This document shows, one piece after another, positions 27,119-35,331 of a stretch of DNA of 64,000 nucleotides. The position numbers and the translations under genes were made by a program. The notes beneath the pieces were generated by a model. The model did no database searches. It had not been told where the DNA came from and was given only the letters and a program-made list of their open reading frames with translations. This stretch comes from Betaproteobacteria bacterium (lineage in GTDB: Bacteria; Pseudomonadota; Gammaproteobacteria; Burkholderiales; Burkholderiaceae_F), in the NCBI GenBank assembly GCA_016861185.1, contig BOKW01000008.1:62001-126000 (forward strand), given 5' to 3'. Position 1 is the stretch's first letter, and each line of letters begins with the position of its first letter.

Positions 27119-27822
27119 ACCCCCGTGGCCGGCGCTTCGTTGAGCTTCTGCAGCACGAAGTTCTGCAGCAGGACTTGATCGCTTTCGCTGAGGTTCTCGA
27201 ATTGCAGGCCGTGCGCGTAACTCGGCGGCGCGTCGCCTGCCGCCGCGAGCGGCTTGACGCCGCGGATCGTCGCCGCGACCGCGATCTTCGCCGCGACGCC
27301 CTGCGGTCCGCGCGGGATGTCGAACGCGAGTTCCAGCGTCTGCCCGCGCTCTCCGAGCGGCTCCGGCGCGAGCACCTTGGCGCCCAAGGCGCTCAGGTCG
27401 GTCAGCCGAACCGGAACCGCCGCCGCGTCACTGCGGGTCGCCTGCGCGCCGAGATCTACGCGCGTGCGCGGGGCGGCGCGCAGCGTGGTCACGCGCACGT
27501 CTTCCGGATAGCTCAGGTGCCAGTACGAAATCGGCGCGCTGAACTGGCGCAGCAGCGACGTGCGGAACTCGACGACGTGCGTGCCGGTGAACAGCCGCAC
27601 GTCGAGCGGCTCGCCGTTCTGCAGCCGCACCGCCAGCCCGCCTTCGGCCGGCGTGCGCACGATCAGGTACTCGGATTCCGCGTAACCGAGCAGCGTCGAG
27701 GCCAGTGGGCTCCTGCGCCCGAACGCGGATACGACAAGTTGAAGCCGCGCCCCGACCCGAACGTGCAGTTCGCCGAAGCCGGCGCGGTGCGCGCCGGAGG
27801 GCTCCCCCGGTTCCTGCTGCAT
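27115..27822 (-). CDS. PilZ-domain (YcgR-like) c-di-GMP-binding protein
   Basis: The protein has 235 residues from the ATG at 27822, preceded by GGGGGAGAAC. The N-terminal half is a YcgR-type split beta-barrel (HVRVGARLQLVVSAFGRR, VEFRTSLLRQF, SYWHLSYPEDV). The PilZ domain follows with the RxxxR segment (RAAPR) and D-x-S-x-x-G (DLSALGAKV), the c-di-GMP binding residues. YcgR-type proteins act as a brake on flagellar motility or control exopolysaccharide. No flagellar genes are nearby, so the link to the aromatic cluster is unclear. The stop shares bases with the stop of the DUF4863 gene. Confidence 0.85.
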   Translation of the reverse strand: MQQEPGEPSGAHRAGFGELHVRVGARLQLVVSAFGRRSPLASTLLGYAESEYLIVRTPAEGGLAVRLQNGEPLDVRLFTGTHVVEFRTSLLRQFSAPISYWHLSYPEDVRVTTLRAAPRTRVDLGAQATRSDAAAVPVRLTDLSALGAKVLAPEPLGERGQTLELAFDIPRGPQGVAAKIAVAATIRGVKPLAAAGDAPPSYAHGLQFENLSESDQVLLQNFVLQKLNEAPATGV

Positions 27823-28132
27823 GGTCTTTGTTCTCCCCCAGCGCGGCGCGCCGTGCGCGGCCGATCCGCCCGTATTTTGACTGTGTCCGGGCAATCGCGC
27901 GAATCGACCGGCGTGCCGAACCTCGTGCCGATGAGCGTCACCTCGTGGCTGCCGTTGTTCACGGGCGACCTTCTCGCGCCGTCGGGCGTCGAACTCGTCC
28001 GCCGCGGACGGCTGGTCTGGGCGAAGACGGGTTCGGCGCGTCCGCGGCCGATAGCGCACCGGCATGTCCATATGCGCAGGCGTTCGTCCGCACCGCAGCG
28101 TTGCCCCACATAATCGCGGCAGGGAGCGAACG
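27823..28132. other. Divergent spacer between PilZ and rhodanese genes
   Basis: About 310 bases without a supported gene. A relatively AT-rich stretch, CCCGTATTTTGACTG near 27868-27882, may hold promoter elements. I saw no clear RNA gene or terminator. Confidence 0.4.
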
Positions 28133-28522
28133 ATGAAACACCTGACACCGCAGCAGGCCTATGACGTGTTGCAAGCCGATCCCAACGCGCTGCTGATAGA
28201 TACGCGCACCGACATCGAGTTCTGGTACGTGGGCCATCCCATCGGTGCGATCAACGTCGAGTGGCAGACGGCGCCCGACTTCGAACTGAACCCGCACTTC
28301 GTCGAGGAAGTGCAGCGCGTTGCCGTGCGTAAGGACCGCCCCGTCATCCTGATCTGCCGCAGCGGCAAGCGCACGCTCGACGCCGGTGCAGCCCTCGAAG
28401 CGCACGGCTTCACCGACGTGGCCAACGTGCTCGAAGGCTTCGAAGGCGAGCTCGACCACGACCACCACCGCGGCACGCTCGGCGGCTGGCGCAAGCACGG
28501 GCTGCCCTGGCGGCAAACGTGA
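28133..28522 (+). CDS. Single-domain rhodanese-like sulfurtransferase
   Basis: The 129-residue protein starts MKHLTPQQAYDVLQADPN and has the rhodanese signatures LLIDTRTDIEFWYVGHP and the active-site loop LICRSGKRT, with the catalytic Cys in CRSGKR. A short C-terminal extension (HHRGTLGGWRKHGLPW) is typical of this group. Such proteins move sulfane sulfur. A role in supplying sulfur for Fe-S clusters or for the FdhD molybdenum step is possible but only inferred. It is convergent with the ACT-domain gene. Confidence 0.85.
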   Translation: MKHLTPQQAYDVLQADPNALLIDTRTDIEFWYVGHPIGAINVEWQTAPDFELNPHFVEEVQRVAVRKDRPVILICRSGKRTLDAGAALEAHGFTDVANVLEGFEGELDHDHHRGTLGGWRKHGLPWRQT

Positions 28523-28574
28523 CGCGCGCAACCGGTCGCGTCGGCGGGCGTTGACGCGCGCGAGCGCGCCGAGA

Positions 28575-28994
28575 CTACTTCACCTTCGCCCTCAACACCC
28601 TCCCCGCGCGATTCACGTCCTTCGGGTCGACCCACAGGATCGCGCCCCAGCGGCCCTTGCCGGCGGACAGTCCGTCGACCGCCGCGACGTTGATGCCTTT
28701 GTCGGCCAGCAGCTTGAGATTGTCGGCGAGCGCGCCGGGGCGGTCTTCGCCCTGGATCAGGAAGCCGGACTTCTTCGGCGCGAACTTGAGCCCCGCCTTC
28801 TTGACCGCGGCGTTGAACTTGCGCGTGTCGTCGGGCACGACGTCGATCTGCGCGCGGCGACCCCGCGGCGTGCCGGTGCACGCGAGCAGATTGATGCCCG
28901 CGCTGACCAGCGTGGCGAGCACCTTGAACGCCTGGCCAGGCCTGTTGGGTACCAGGGTGGCGTAGTGGTACACCTTGCGCACGGTGTCGCCCAT
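28575..28994 (-). CDS. Tandem ACT-domain protein
   Basis: The 139-residue protein shows two ACT-like halves: YATLVPNRPGQAFKVLATLVSAGINLLACTG (read as two pieces) and LIQGEDRPGALADNLKLLADKGINVAAVDG. Each has the expected PGxAxx turn and the N-to-D/G pattern of amino-acid-sensing ACT folds. No catalytic domain is attached, so it is probably a small regulatory partner or a sensor of an unknown ligand. It lies downstream of the LysR gene on the same strand, with a 119-base gap. Confidence 0.7.
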   Translation of the reverse strand: MGDTVRKVYHYATLVPNRPGQAFKVLATLVSAGINLLACTGTPRGRRAQIDVVPDDTRKFNAAVKKAGLKFAPKKSGFLIQGEDRPGALADNLKLLADKGINVAAVDGLSAGKGRWGAILWVDPKDVNRAGRVLRAKVK

Positions 28995-29113
28995 CGCTTC
29001 CTCCGCGGTCCGAGTTGCGATCCTGCCGACGTGGTGCAGCGTAAATCGGTGCCGCGCGCTGGGTATCCCCGGAACGCGCGGGCGCAGACGCTTCGGCCCG
29101 CCCCAACGCGCGT

Positions 29114-30040
29114 TCAGCCGCGGCCGCGCCGCGCGAAGAGCTTCTTCATCAGCGCGCGCAGCCAGGCATGCGCCGGATCGCCGTCGGCCGACGGGTGCCA
29201 CAGCATGCGCACCTCGTACTGGGGCGCGACGTCGGTCAGCTCCCAGATCTTCACCGCGTAGCGCGGCGCGAGCGACTCGGCGAACATCCGCGGCACGATC
29301 GCGAGCAGGTCGGTGCGCGCGACGAGTTCCGGCAGCGCGCCGAAGTGCCGCGCGTGCAGCACCGCGCGATCGGCGAGCTTCAGTTGCTTCAGCCGCGCCT
29401 CGACGCTGCCGTGCACGGTCGCGGTCGGCGTGGCCACGGCGATCGCGGCGCGCGCGAGCTGCTGCGCATTCAGCGTCCTGCCGCTTCTCCCTGCGGGCGG
29501 TGTCCAGTCGGGCGACGTGATGCCGACGAAACCTTCCTGGAACAGCGGCTCGCCCGCGATGCCGCGATGCCCCGGCTTGAGGATGCCGATCGCCAGATCG
29601 ATGTCGCGCGCTTCGAGCGCGGCGCTGACCTGATCGGCGGCGACCGCGACGTTCGACAGCGCGCAGTTCGGCGCCTCGCGCCGCAGGACGTGCGCGAGCG
29701 GCGGCAGGAACAGGATTTCGCCGAGATCGGACAGCGACAGCCGCCAGTGAACGCGACTGGTCGCGGGGTCGAAGGCCTCGGCCGACAGCACCGTCGATTC
29801 GAGCGCCTGCAGATGCGCGATCACCGCCGGCGCAATGCGCTGCGCGACGTGCGTCGGATGCAGCCCGCGCGGCGAGCGGACGAACAGCTCGTCGCCGAAG
29901 AACTCGCGCAGCCGCGCCAGAGCGTTGCTGGTGGCCGGCTGCGACAGCGCGAGCTGCTGCCCCGCCGCCGTCACCGAGCCGGTGCGATAGACCGCCGCGA
30001 GCACGCGCAGCAGATTCAGATCGAGCTGGCGGAAGTTCAT
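29114..30040 (-). CDS. LysR-type transcriptional regulator
   Basis: I prefer the ATG at 30040 (MNFRQLDLNLLRVL), giving 308 residues, over a Met five residues earlier. The winged helix-turn-helix is clear: RTGSVTAAGQQLALSQPATSNALARLREFFGD, in two pieces, then ELFVRSPRG. The effector domain begins near WRLSLSDLGEILFLPPL. It resembles the NodD/NahR group. It diverges from the phenylglyoxylate dehydrogenase genes across a repeat-containing spacer, so an aromatic acid inducer and control of padE are reasonable guesses. Confidence 0.9.
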   Translation of the reverse strand: MNFRQLDLNLLRVLAAVYRTGSVTAAGQQLALSQPATSNALARLREFFGDELFVRSPRGLHPTHVAQRIAPAVIAHLQALESTVLSAEAFDPATSRVHWRLSLSDLGEILFLPPLAHVLRREAPNCALSNVAVAADQVSAALEARDIDLAIGILKPGHRGIAGEPLFQEGFVGITSPDWTPPAGRSGRTLNAQQLARAAIAVATPTATVHGSVEARLKQLKLADRAVLHARHFGALPELVARTDLLAIVPRMFAESLAPRYAVKIWELTDVAPQYEVRMLWHPSADGDPAHAWLRALMKKLFARRGRG

Positions 30041-30057
30041 ACGCCCGGCACGCATTC

Positions 30058-30181
30058 ACCCCCCTTTCGTAAGGGGGGGCAGGGGGGATTTCGCAAAGGC
30101 GGGGCAGGGGGGATTTCGGCGACGCCGACACGAACGCGGCCGACTGAAAATCCCCCTCGGTCCCCCTTTACGAAAGGGGGA
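30058..30181. repeat. C-tract/G-tract palindromic repeat between LysR gene and padE
   Basis: Same family as 24450-24545. The left side has CACCCCCCTTTCGTAAGG, then a doubled GCAGGGGGGATTTCG. The right side is AAAATCCCCCTCGGTCCC, then CCCTTTACGAAAGGGGGAAG. It occupies most of the divergent spacer, upstream of the likely padE promoter and beside the LysR start. Confidence 0.85.
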
Positions 30182-30222
30182 AGAAAAGCAGGGCTCGGTG
30201 TCACGGTGGGGATCGCTTATCC

Positions 30223-30254
30223 GAATCGTGAATACGAGGGATTCTGACAATCAA
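30223..30254. promoter_or_regulatory. Candidate regulator sites upstream of padE
   Basis: GAATC (30223-30227) and GATTC (30240-30244) form an interrupted dyad of the LysR kind. The overlapping 14-mer at 30241-30254 ends in a perfect FNR half-site, ATCAA, and matches the full FNR pattern at 7 of 10 positions. Both lie 60-95 bases before the TTG start of padE. Pattern matches only. Confidence 0.3.
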
Positions 30255-30315
30255 TTCGACGAATGGCCACAACCGGCCTAGATTGAGTCGAGGCAAAGCG
30301 TTCGAGGAGACGCGC

Positions 30316-30873
30316 TTGCTGCAGATCATCATCCAGGGGCGCGGCGGGCAGGGTGCGCAGACAGCGGGCAACCTGCTCGCGACCGCGTTCTTCGCCGAAG
30401 GCCGCCAGGTGCAGGCGTTCGCGAGCTACGGCGGCGCGCGCCGCGGAACGCCGGTCAGCTCGTACATCCGCGTCGACGACCGGCCGATCCGCCTGCGCTG
30501 CGACATCGAGCGCGCCGACGCGATCCTGTGCTTCGACGCGAGCCTGCTCGCGGGCCCGCTCCTGGCGGCCGCGCGCCCGGACACGCTGATCGTCGTCAAC
30601 TCGTCGCGTCCGGCCGAGCACTACGCGGCCGCACTGCCGGGTCTTCGCGTGATTCCGGTCGACGGGCTGGCGATCTCGCGCCGGCACGGGCTCGGCCGCA
30701 TCGTCAACTCCGCGCTGCTCGGTGCGTTCGCGCGCGCGGTCGCGGCGCCCGCGCTCGACGTGCTGACGCGCGTGCTGACCGACGAGGCGCCCAAGCTGCA
30801 CGACGAGAACATCGCCGCGTGCGAGGACGGCTATCGCTGGGTCGACGCGCAGTTGCAGAGGCTTGCCGCATGA
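30316..30873 (+). CDS. padE: Phenylglyoxylate:acceptor oxidoreductase, gamma subunit
   Basis: The protein has 185 residues. The likely start is TTG at 30316, preceded by GAGGAGA. An earlier in-frame ATG would prepend residues unlike the family. The sequence is a typical 2-oxoacid oxidoreductase gamma domain: LQIIIQGRGGQGAQTAGNLL, then FASYGGARRGTPVSSYIRV. In Azoarcus evansii the phenylglyoxylate dehydrogenase gamma subunit (PadE) is of this size. It forms a four-gene unit with the flavoprotein, alpha and beta subunits, all with ATGA-type overlaps or short gaps. The phenylglyoxylate specificity is inferred from the neighbouring pad genes. Confidence 0.8.
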   Translation: MLQIIIQGRGGQGAQTAGNLLATAFFAEGRQVQAFASYGGARRGTPVSSYIRVDDRPIRLRCDIERADAILCFDASLLAGPLLAAARPDTLIVVNSSRPAEHYAAALPGLRVIPVDGLAISRRHGLGRIVNSALLGAFARAVAAPALDVLTRVLTDEAPKLHDENIAACEDGYRWVDAQLQRLAA

Positions 30874-32744
30874 ACGATCCGATCCCGCCGATCTGGACCA
30901 CCGGCAGCACGGAGGTCTTCAAGACGGGCACGTGGCGCGCGGCGCTGCCGCAGCACATCCGCGCGCCGTCGCCGTGCCATGCCGCGTGCCCGGTCAACGG
31001 CGACATCGCCGAGTGGATCGGCCGCGCCCGCGCGCGCGACTTCCGCGGCGCATGGGAGATCCTGACGCGGCACAACCCGTTTCCCGCGATCGCTGGCCGT
31101 ATCTGCCACCACCCGTGCGAAGCCGCGTGCAACCGCGGCGGCTTCGACGAACCGCTGGCGATCTGCAAGCTGGAGCGCTTCGTTGGCGACGCGGCGATCG
31201 AGCAGGGGTGGGCGTTCGAGCCGCCCCCCGTCGAGCGCGCCGAGCGCGTCGCCGTCGTCGGCGGCGGGCCGTCGGGGCTGTCGGCCGCGTTCCAGATTCG
31301 GCGGCGCGGCTACCGCGTAACGCTGTTCGAAGCGCAGCCAGAACTCGGCGGGCTGATGCGCTACGGCATTCCTTCGTATCGACTGGCGCGTTCGGTGCTC
31401 GACGCGGAGATCGCAAGGATCGTCGCGCTCGGCGTGGACGTGCGTTGCGGTGAGCCGCTCGCGTCGCACGAGGATTTGGAGCGGCTGCGCGGCGAGTTCG
31501 ACGCGGTGTATCTCGCGACGGGTGCGCAACGAACGAAGCGGCTGCCGCAGCTCGACTACACGCAGCCCTGGGTAATCGATGGCGCCGAGTATCTCGCGCG
31601 CAGCAATGCCGGGGCGGCGCCTGTGCTCGGCAAACACGTCGTCGTGATCGGCGGCGGCAGCGCGGCGCTCGACGCTGCGCGCAGCGCGCGCCGCGCGGGA
31701 CACGACGTGACGATCCTCGCGCTGGAGTCGCGCGCACAGATGCCGGCGCAACGCGAGGAAGTCGTCGAGGCGCTGGAAGAGGGCATCGCACTGGTCGACG
31801 GGGCGATGCTCGTCGACGCAGCCCAGGCCTACGAGAACACGATCAGCGTAGATGCGGCTGTCTCTCCCCCCTTTGAAAAAGGGGGGCCAGGGGGGATTTG
31901 CCCGTTCGGCGGCGCTGAAGAAATCCCCCCTGCCCCCCTTTACGAAAGGGGGGTAAGTGCGGCCCCCCGTTACGAAAGGGGGGTGAAGGCGCACAACGCG
32001 GACGGGGCTTTCCCCGGCGCGCGGGAGACCTGCCCGGAGTCTGTCCAAGCCGGTGGGGGGGCGGGGGCAATCGCGCTTCGGTGCATCCGCGTCCGCTTCG
32101 TGCCCGGCGTGCAGCGCGGTCAGTTCACGGTCGAACCGACTGCGGGCAGCGGATTCACGCTCGCTGCCGACGCGATCGTCACCTCGATCGGCCAGGACCC
32201 GGAGCTCGCGGCGCTGCAGCCGATGCTCGAAATCGACGGTGCGCTGCTGAAGGTCGACGCTCTGCAGGCGACGAGCGCGGAGCGCGTGTACGCCGGTGGC
32301 GATCTGTCGAGCACGGCGCGCTTCGTCACCGAGGCGATCGGCATGGGCAAGCGCGCGGCGTTCGAGATCGACCGCGTGCTGCGTGCCTCGCCGGCAAAGG
32401 TGCAGACCACCGAGCCGCTCGTGCCGCTTGCCGCGATCAACACCTACTACTACCCGAAGCAGCCGCGCGCAATGGAGGCTCGGCTCGACGCGACCCGGCG
32501 CCTCGCGTGCGCCACCGAGGTCCAGCTCGGCCTCGAGATCGAGCAGGCGCTCGCGGAAACGGAGCGTTGCTTCTCCTGCGGCACCTGCATCTTCTGCGAC
32601 AACTGCGTCAACTACTGCCCCGACCTCGCCGTCAAGCGCAACGGCGCCGGCTATACGGTGCTCGCCGACTACTGCAAGGGCTGCGGACTGTGCGTGCGCG
32701 AATGCCCGACCGGGTCGATGAAGATGGTCGAGGAGGCGCGATGA
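30870..32744 (+). CDS. padH: Phenylglyoxylate dehydrogenase flavoprotein fused to ferredoxin domain
   Basis: The 624-residue protein begins with a GltD-like Fe-S region (SPCHAACPVNGDIAEW, CHHPCEAACNRGG). It continues with an FAD Rossmann fold (VAVVGGGPSGLSAAFQIRRRG) and an NAD(P) fold (VVVIGGGSAALDAARSARRAG). It ends in a 2[4Fe-4S] ferredoxin domain (CFSCGTCIFCDNCVNYCP, then YCKGCGLCVRECP). In Azoarcus evansii the flavin epsilon subunit (PadH) and the ferredoxin-like delta subunit (PadF) are separate; here they appear as one chain. Residues ~333-372 (SPPFEKGGPGGI... and PLYERGVSAAPRYERG) are encoded by an in-frame copy of the C-tract repeat, an insertion absent from normal GltD-type folds. 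It overlaps padE and padG by four bases. Confidence 0.75.
   Translation: MNDPIPPIWTTGSTEVFKTGTWRAALPQHIRAPSPCHAACPVNGDIAEWIGRARARDFRGAWEILTRHNPFPAIAGRICHHPCEAACNRGGFDEPLAICKLERFVGDAAIEQGWAFEPPPVERAERVAVVGGGPSGLSAAFQIRRRGYRVTLFEAQPELGGLMRYGIPSYRLARSVLDAEIARIVALGVDVRCGEPLASHEDLERLRGEFDAVYLATGAQRTKRLPQLDYTQPWVIDGAEYLARSNAGAAPVLGKHVVVIGGGSAALDAARSARRAGHDVTILALESRAQMPAQREEVVEALEEGIALVDGAMLVDAAQAYENTISVDAAVSPPFEKGGPGGICPFGGAEEIPPAPLYERGVSAAPRYERGVKAHNADGAFPGARETCPESVQAGGGAGAIALRCIRVRFVPGVQRGQFTVEPTAGSGFTLAADAIVTSIGQDPELAALQPMLEIDGALLKVDALQATSAERVYAGGDLSSTARFVTEAIGMGKRAAFEIDRVLRASPAKVQTTEPLVPLAAINTYYYPKQPRAMEARLDATRRLACATEVQLGLEIEQALAETERCFSCGTCIFCDNCVNYCPDLAVKRNGAGYTVLADYCKGCGLCVRECPTGSMKMVEEAR
31865..31985. 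repeat. C-tract/G-tract repeat inside the padH reading frame
   Basis: Two hairpin units (CCCCCCTTTGAAAAAGGGGG and CCCCCCTTTACGAAAGGGGG), plus a third half CCCCCCGTTACGAAAGGGGG, lie within the coding region and preserve the frame. It is the same family as 24450-24545 and 30058-30181. Confidence 0.9.
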
Positions 32745-33934
32745 ACGCGCGCGACGAACTGACCGCACTCGAACGCGGCAGTACGCAGGACGGGCCCGTG
32801 CTGCTGACCGGCAACCATGCGGTCGCGTGGGCGGCGCGGCTGGCGCGGCCGAAGGTCGTTCCCGTCTATCCGATCACGCCGCAGACGCCGGTGCTGGAAA
32901 AGCTCACCGAGTTCCAGGCCGAAGGCGAGTTCGACGCCGAGATCATCACGCCCGAGTCCGAGCACTCGGTGATGGCCGCGTGCATTCCCGCGTCGCTCGC
33001 GGGCGTGCGCGTCTTCACCGCGACCGCCTCGCAAGGGCTGCTGCTGATGCACGAGTTGCTGCACTACGCAGCCGGCGCGCGCGCGCCGATCGTGATGGCC
33101 AACGTCAACCGCACGGTCGCTTCGCCGTGGGCGTTCTGGCCCGACCAGACCGACAGCCTGTCCCAGCGCGACACCGGCTGGATCCAGTTCTACAGCGAAA
33201 GTGCGCAGGAATCGCTCGACGCGACGATCCAGGCCTTCCGCATCGCCGAAAGCGTCCTGCTGCCGGTGATGGTCAACCACGACGCCTTCTACGTGTCGCA
33301 CGCGCTCGAGCCGGTTTCGATCCCGTCGCAGGCGCTCGTCGACGAGTTCCTGCCGCCGTACGCGCCCGCACACCGGCTCGACACCGAGCGCGTCGAGTCG
33401 TGGGGCAACGTCGTCACGCAGGACATGTTCTACCGCCATCGCCAGGCGCTCGACGAAGCGATGGCGAAGGTGCCCGCGCTGACCGACGAAGTCGGCCGCG
33501 AATGGGGCGAGCGCACCGGCCGTAGCTACGGCGCGCTCGAGCGCTATCGCTGCGAAGGCGCCTCGACCGTCGTCGTGACGATGGGCAGCCTGTGCGGGAC
33601 CGTGCGCGAAGCGGTCGATGCGCTGCGCGACGCGGGCGAGGCGGTCGGTTTGTTGAAGGTGCGGCTGTTCCGCCCGCTGCCGGTGCAGGCGCTGCGCGCG
33701 GCACTGGCGGGCGTGCGCGACGTGGTCGTGCTCGATCGCAACCACTCGCCCGGCCATGGCGGCGTGCTGCACCAGGAACTGCTCGCCGCGCTGTACGGCC
33801 TCGCGAACGCGCCGCGCGTGCACGGTTATCTCGCGGGCGTGGGCGGCGTCAACGTGTCGCCCGAGCGGATCGTCGAGTTCGTCCAGCGCGCGCAGGCAGC
33901 CGAGCCGGCGGTGGGGTCGGTGTGGGTGAGGTGA
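32741..33934 (+). CDS. padG: Phenylglyoxylate:acceptor oxidoreductase, alpha subunit
   Basis: The 397-residue protein has the alpha-subunit pattern of 2-oxoacid:ferredoxin oxidoreductases: VVPVYPITPQTPVLEKL, ESEHSVMAACIPASLAGVRVFTATAS in two pieces, ASPWAFWPDQTDSL and the C-terminal transketolase-like VVVLDRNHSPGHGG. It binds substrate and the pyrimidine side of thiamine diphosphate together with the beta subunit. It overlaps the flavoprotein gene by four bases and precedes padI by six bases. The substrate is assigned from context. Confidence 0.82.
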   Translation: MNARDELTALERGSTQDGPVLLTGNHAVAWAARLARPKVVPVYPITPQTPVLEKLTEFQAEGEFDAEIITPESEHSVMAACIPASLAGVRVFTATASQGLLLMHELLHYAAGARAPIVMANVNRTVASPWAFWPDQTDSLSQRDTGWIQFYSESAQESLDATIQAFRIAESVLLPVMVNHDAFYVSHALEPVSIPSQALVDEFLPPYAPAHRLDTERVESWGNVVTQDMFYRHRQALDEAMAKVPALTDEVGREWGERTGRSYGALERYRCEGASTVVVTMGSLCGTVREAVDALRDAGEAVGLLKVRLFRPLPVQALRAALAGVRDVVVLDRNHSPGHGGVLHQELLAALYGLANAPRVHGYLAGVGGVNVSPERIVEFVQRAQAAEPAVGSVWVR

Positions 33935-33939
33935 TTCCG

Positions 33940-34830
33940 ATGCGCGGACTCGAACTGCACGAAACCCCGATGCTGTGCTCCGGCCACGCCGCCTGCCCGG
34001 GTTGCATCGACGCGCTGTCGGCGCGGCATGTGCTCGCGACCCTGGGCCCGAACACGATGGCGGTGATCCCGCCGTCGTGCATGGCGATCATCGCCGGGCC
34101 GCAGCCGTACAGCTCGCTGAAGATTCCCGTCTACCAGCCGACGCTCGAGGCGAGCGCGGCGGCGGCCTCGGGTTTGCGCCGCGCGCTCGACGCGCAGGGC
34201 AAGCGCGACACGCAGGTCGTCGTGCTCGCCGGCGACGGCGGCACCTACGACATCGGCTTCCAGTGCCTGTCCTCGGCGGCCGAGCGCAACGAGGACTTCA
34301 TCTATGTGTGCCTCGACAACGAGGGTTACATGAATACCGGCGCGCAGAAGTCGTCGTCGACGCCGCACTTCGCGCGCACGGGCTCGACGCCGGCCGGCAA
34401 AACCTCGCGCAAGAAGAACCTCGTCGAGATCATGGCGGCGCACGGCGTGCCGTACGTCGCGACCGCGAGCGCCGGCCATCTGCCCGACCTGATCCGCAAG
34501 GTGGAAAAGGCGAAGTCGATCCGCGGCACGCGCATCCTCACGCTGCTGATTCCCTGCCTCGACGGCTGGGGGCTGCCCGACGACGCGGGGCTGACGGCCG
34601 CGCGTTATGCGGTCGAGTGCGGCGCGTTTCCGCTGTACGAAGTCGAAAACGGCCGCACGTGGACGGTGAACCACAGCGCGAAGACCCGACCGGTCGGCGA
34701 CTATCTCGCGCTGCAAAGCCGCTACAGGCACATGACCGCCGAGCAGATCGAGGCGCTGCAGGCGGAGATCGACGAAGGTTGGGAACGGCTGCTGCGGCAG
34801 GCCGAGGCGAGCCGCGCCTCGGCGGCCTGA
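33940..34830 (+). CDS. padI: Phenylglyoxylate:acceptor oxidoreductase, beta subunit
   Basis: The 296-residue protein binds thiamine diphosphate (LAGDGGTYDIGFQCLSS, then YVCLDNEGYMNTGAQ). A [4Fe-4S] motif is visible as MLCSGHAACPGCIDAL. Start choice: ATG at 33940 with GAGGTGA upstream; a GTG at 33931 overlapping the padG stop would add only three residues. It completes the gamma/flavoprotein/alpha/beta unit that converts phenylglyoxylate and CoA to benzoyl-CoA and CO2. It is followed by the convergent Rrf2 gene. Confidence 0.82.
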   Translation: MRGLELHETPMLCSGHAACPGCIDALSARHVLATLGPNTMAVIPPSCMAIIAGPQPYSSLKIPVYQPTLEASAAAASGLRRALDAQGKRDTQVVVLAGDGGTYDIGFQCLSSAAERNEDFIYVCLDNEGYMNTGAQKSSSTPHFARTGSTPAGKTSRKKNLVEIMAAHGVPYVATASAGHLPDLIRKVEKAKSIRGTRILTLLIPCLDGWGLPDDAGLTAARYAVECGAFPLYEVENGRTWTVNHSAKTRPVGDYLALQSRYRHMTAEQIEALQAEIDEGWERLLRQAEASRASAA

Positions 34831-34866
34831 CGGCAGTGGCCGATGCAACGCGCCGGAGCGAAAGCG

Positions 34867-35325
34867 CTATGCCGCCCGGCGCGCGTTCCTGGCGACCGGG
34901 TTCGCGGCCGCCGGCTCGCTCGCGTCGATCCTGCGCTCCGCCAGACGCAGCAGCGTGGCGAGCGTGATCGACTGCAGCGTGGCCTTGGTGATCTCGTCGA
35001 TCTCCGAGAGCACGATCGCGAGCGCGTGGTCGGCGGGCGTGCGGTCGCGGCGCTCGTCGCTGCCGCTGGAAATGTCCTCGAAGCGCGAGATGACATCGAG
35101 CAGCGTCAGCCGCCGCGCGTTGCCGGCGAAGCGGTAGCCGCCGCCGACGCCGCGCACCGACTGCACGATGCCGGCGCGCGCCAGTTCGGCGAGCACTTTC
35201 GCCAGGTGGTGCGGCGACACCCGGTACTTTTCGGCGATCTCCGCGGCCGAAATGTGCCGCAGCGGATCGGCGGCGAACTCGAACAGGCTGTACAGCGCGA
35301 GCATGCTGTTCTGTTGCAGCTTCAT
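34867..35325 (-). CDS. Rrf2-family transcriptional regulator lacking Fe-S cysteines
   Basis: This 152-residue protein has the Rrf2 winged helix (ISAAEIAEKYRVSPHHLAKVLAELARAG, in two parts, then GIVQSVRGVGGGYRFA). The IscR/NsrR cluster-binding cysteines are absent; the whole sequence contains no Cys. It may therefore sense something else, or use a different ligand. It follows the GNAT gene by six bases and is convergent with padI. Control of the pad genes is possible but not shown. Confidence 0.88.
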   Translation of the reverse strand: MKLQQNSMLALYSLFEFAADPLRHISAAEIAEKYRVSPHHLAKVLAELARAGIVQSVRGVGGGYRFAGNARRLTLLDVISRFEDISSGSDERRDRTPADHALAIVLSEIDEITKATLQSITLATLLRLAERRIDASEPAAANPVARNARRAA

Positions 35326-35331
35326 CGGCGT

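Noticed and set aside
27115-28071. Longer start for the PilZ gene at 28071
   Set aside because: Extra 83 residues are Arg-rich with no conserved features; the ATG at 27822 has a good ribosome binding site.
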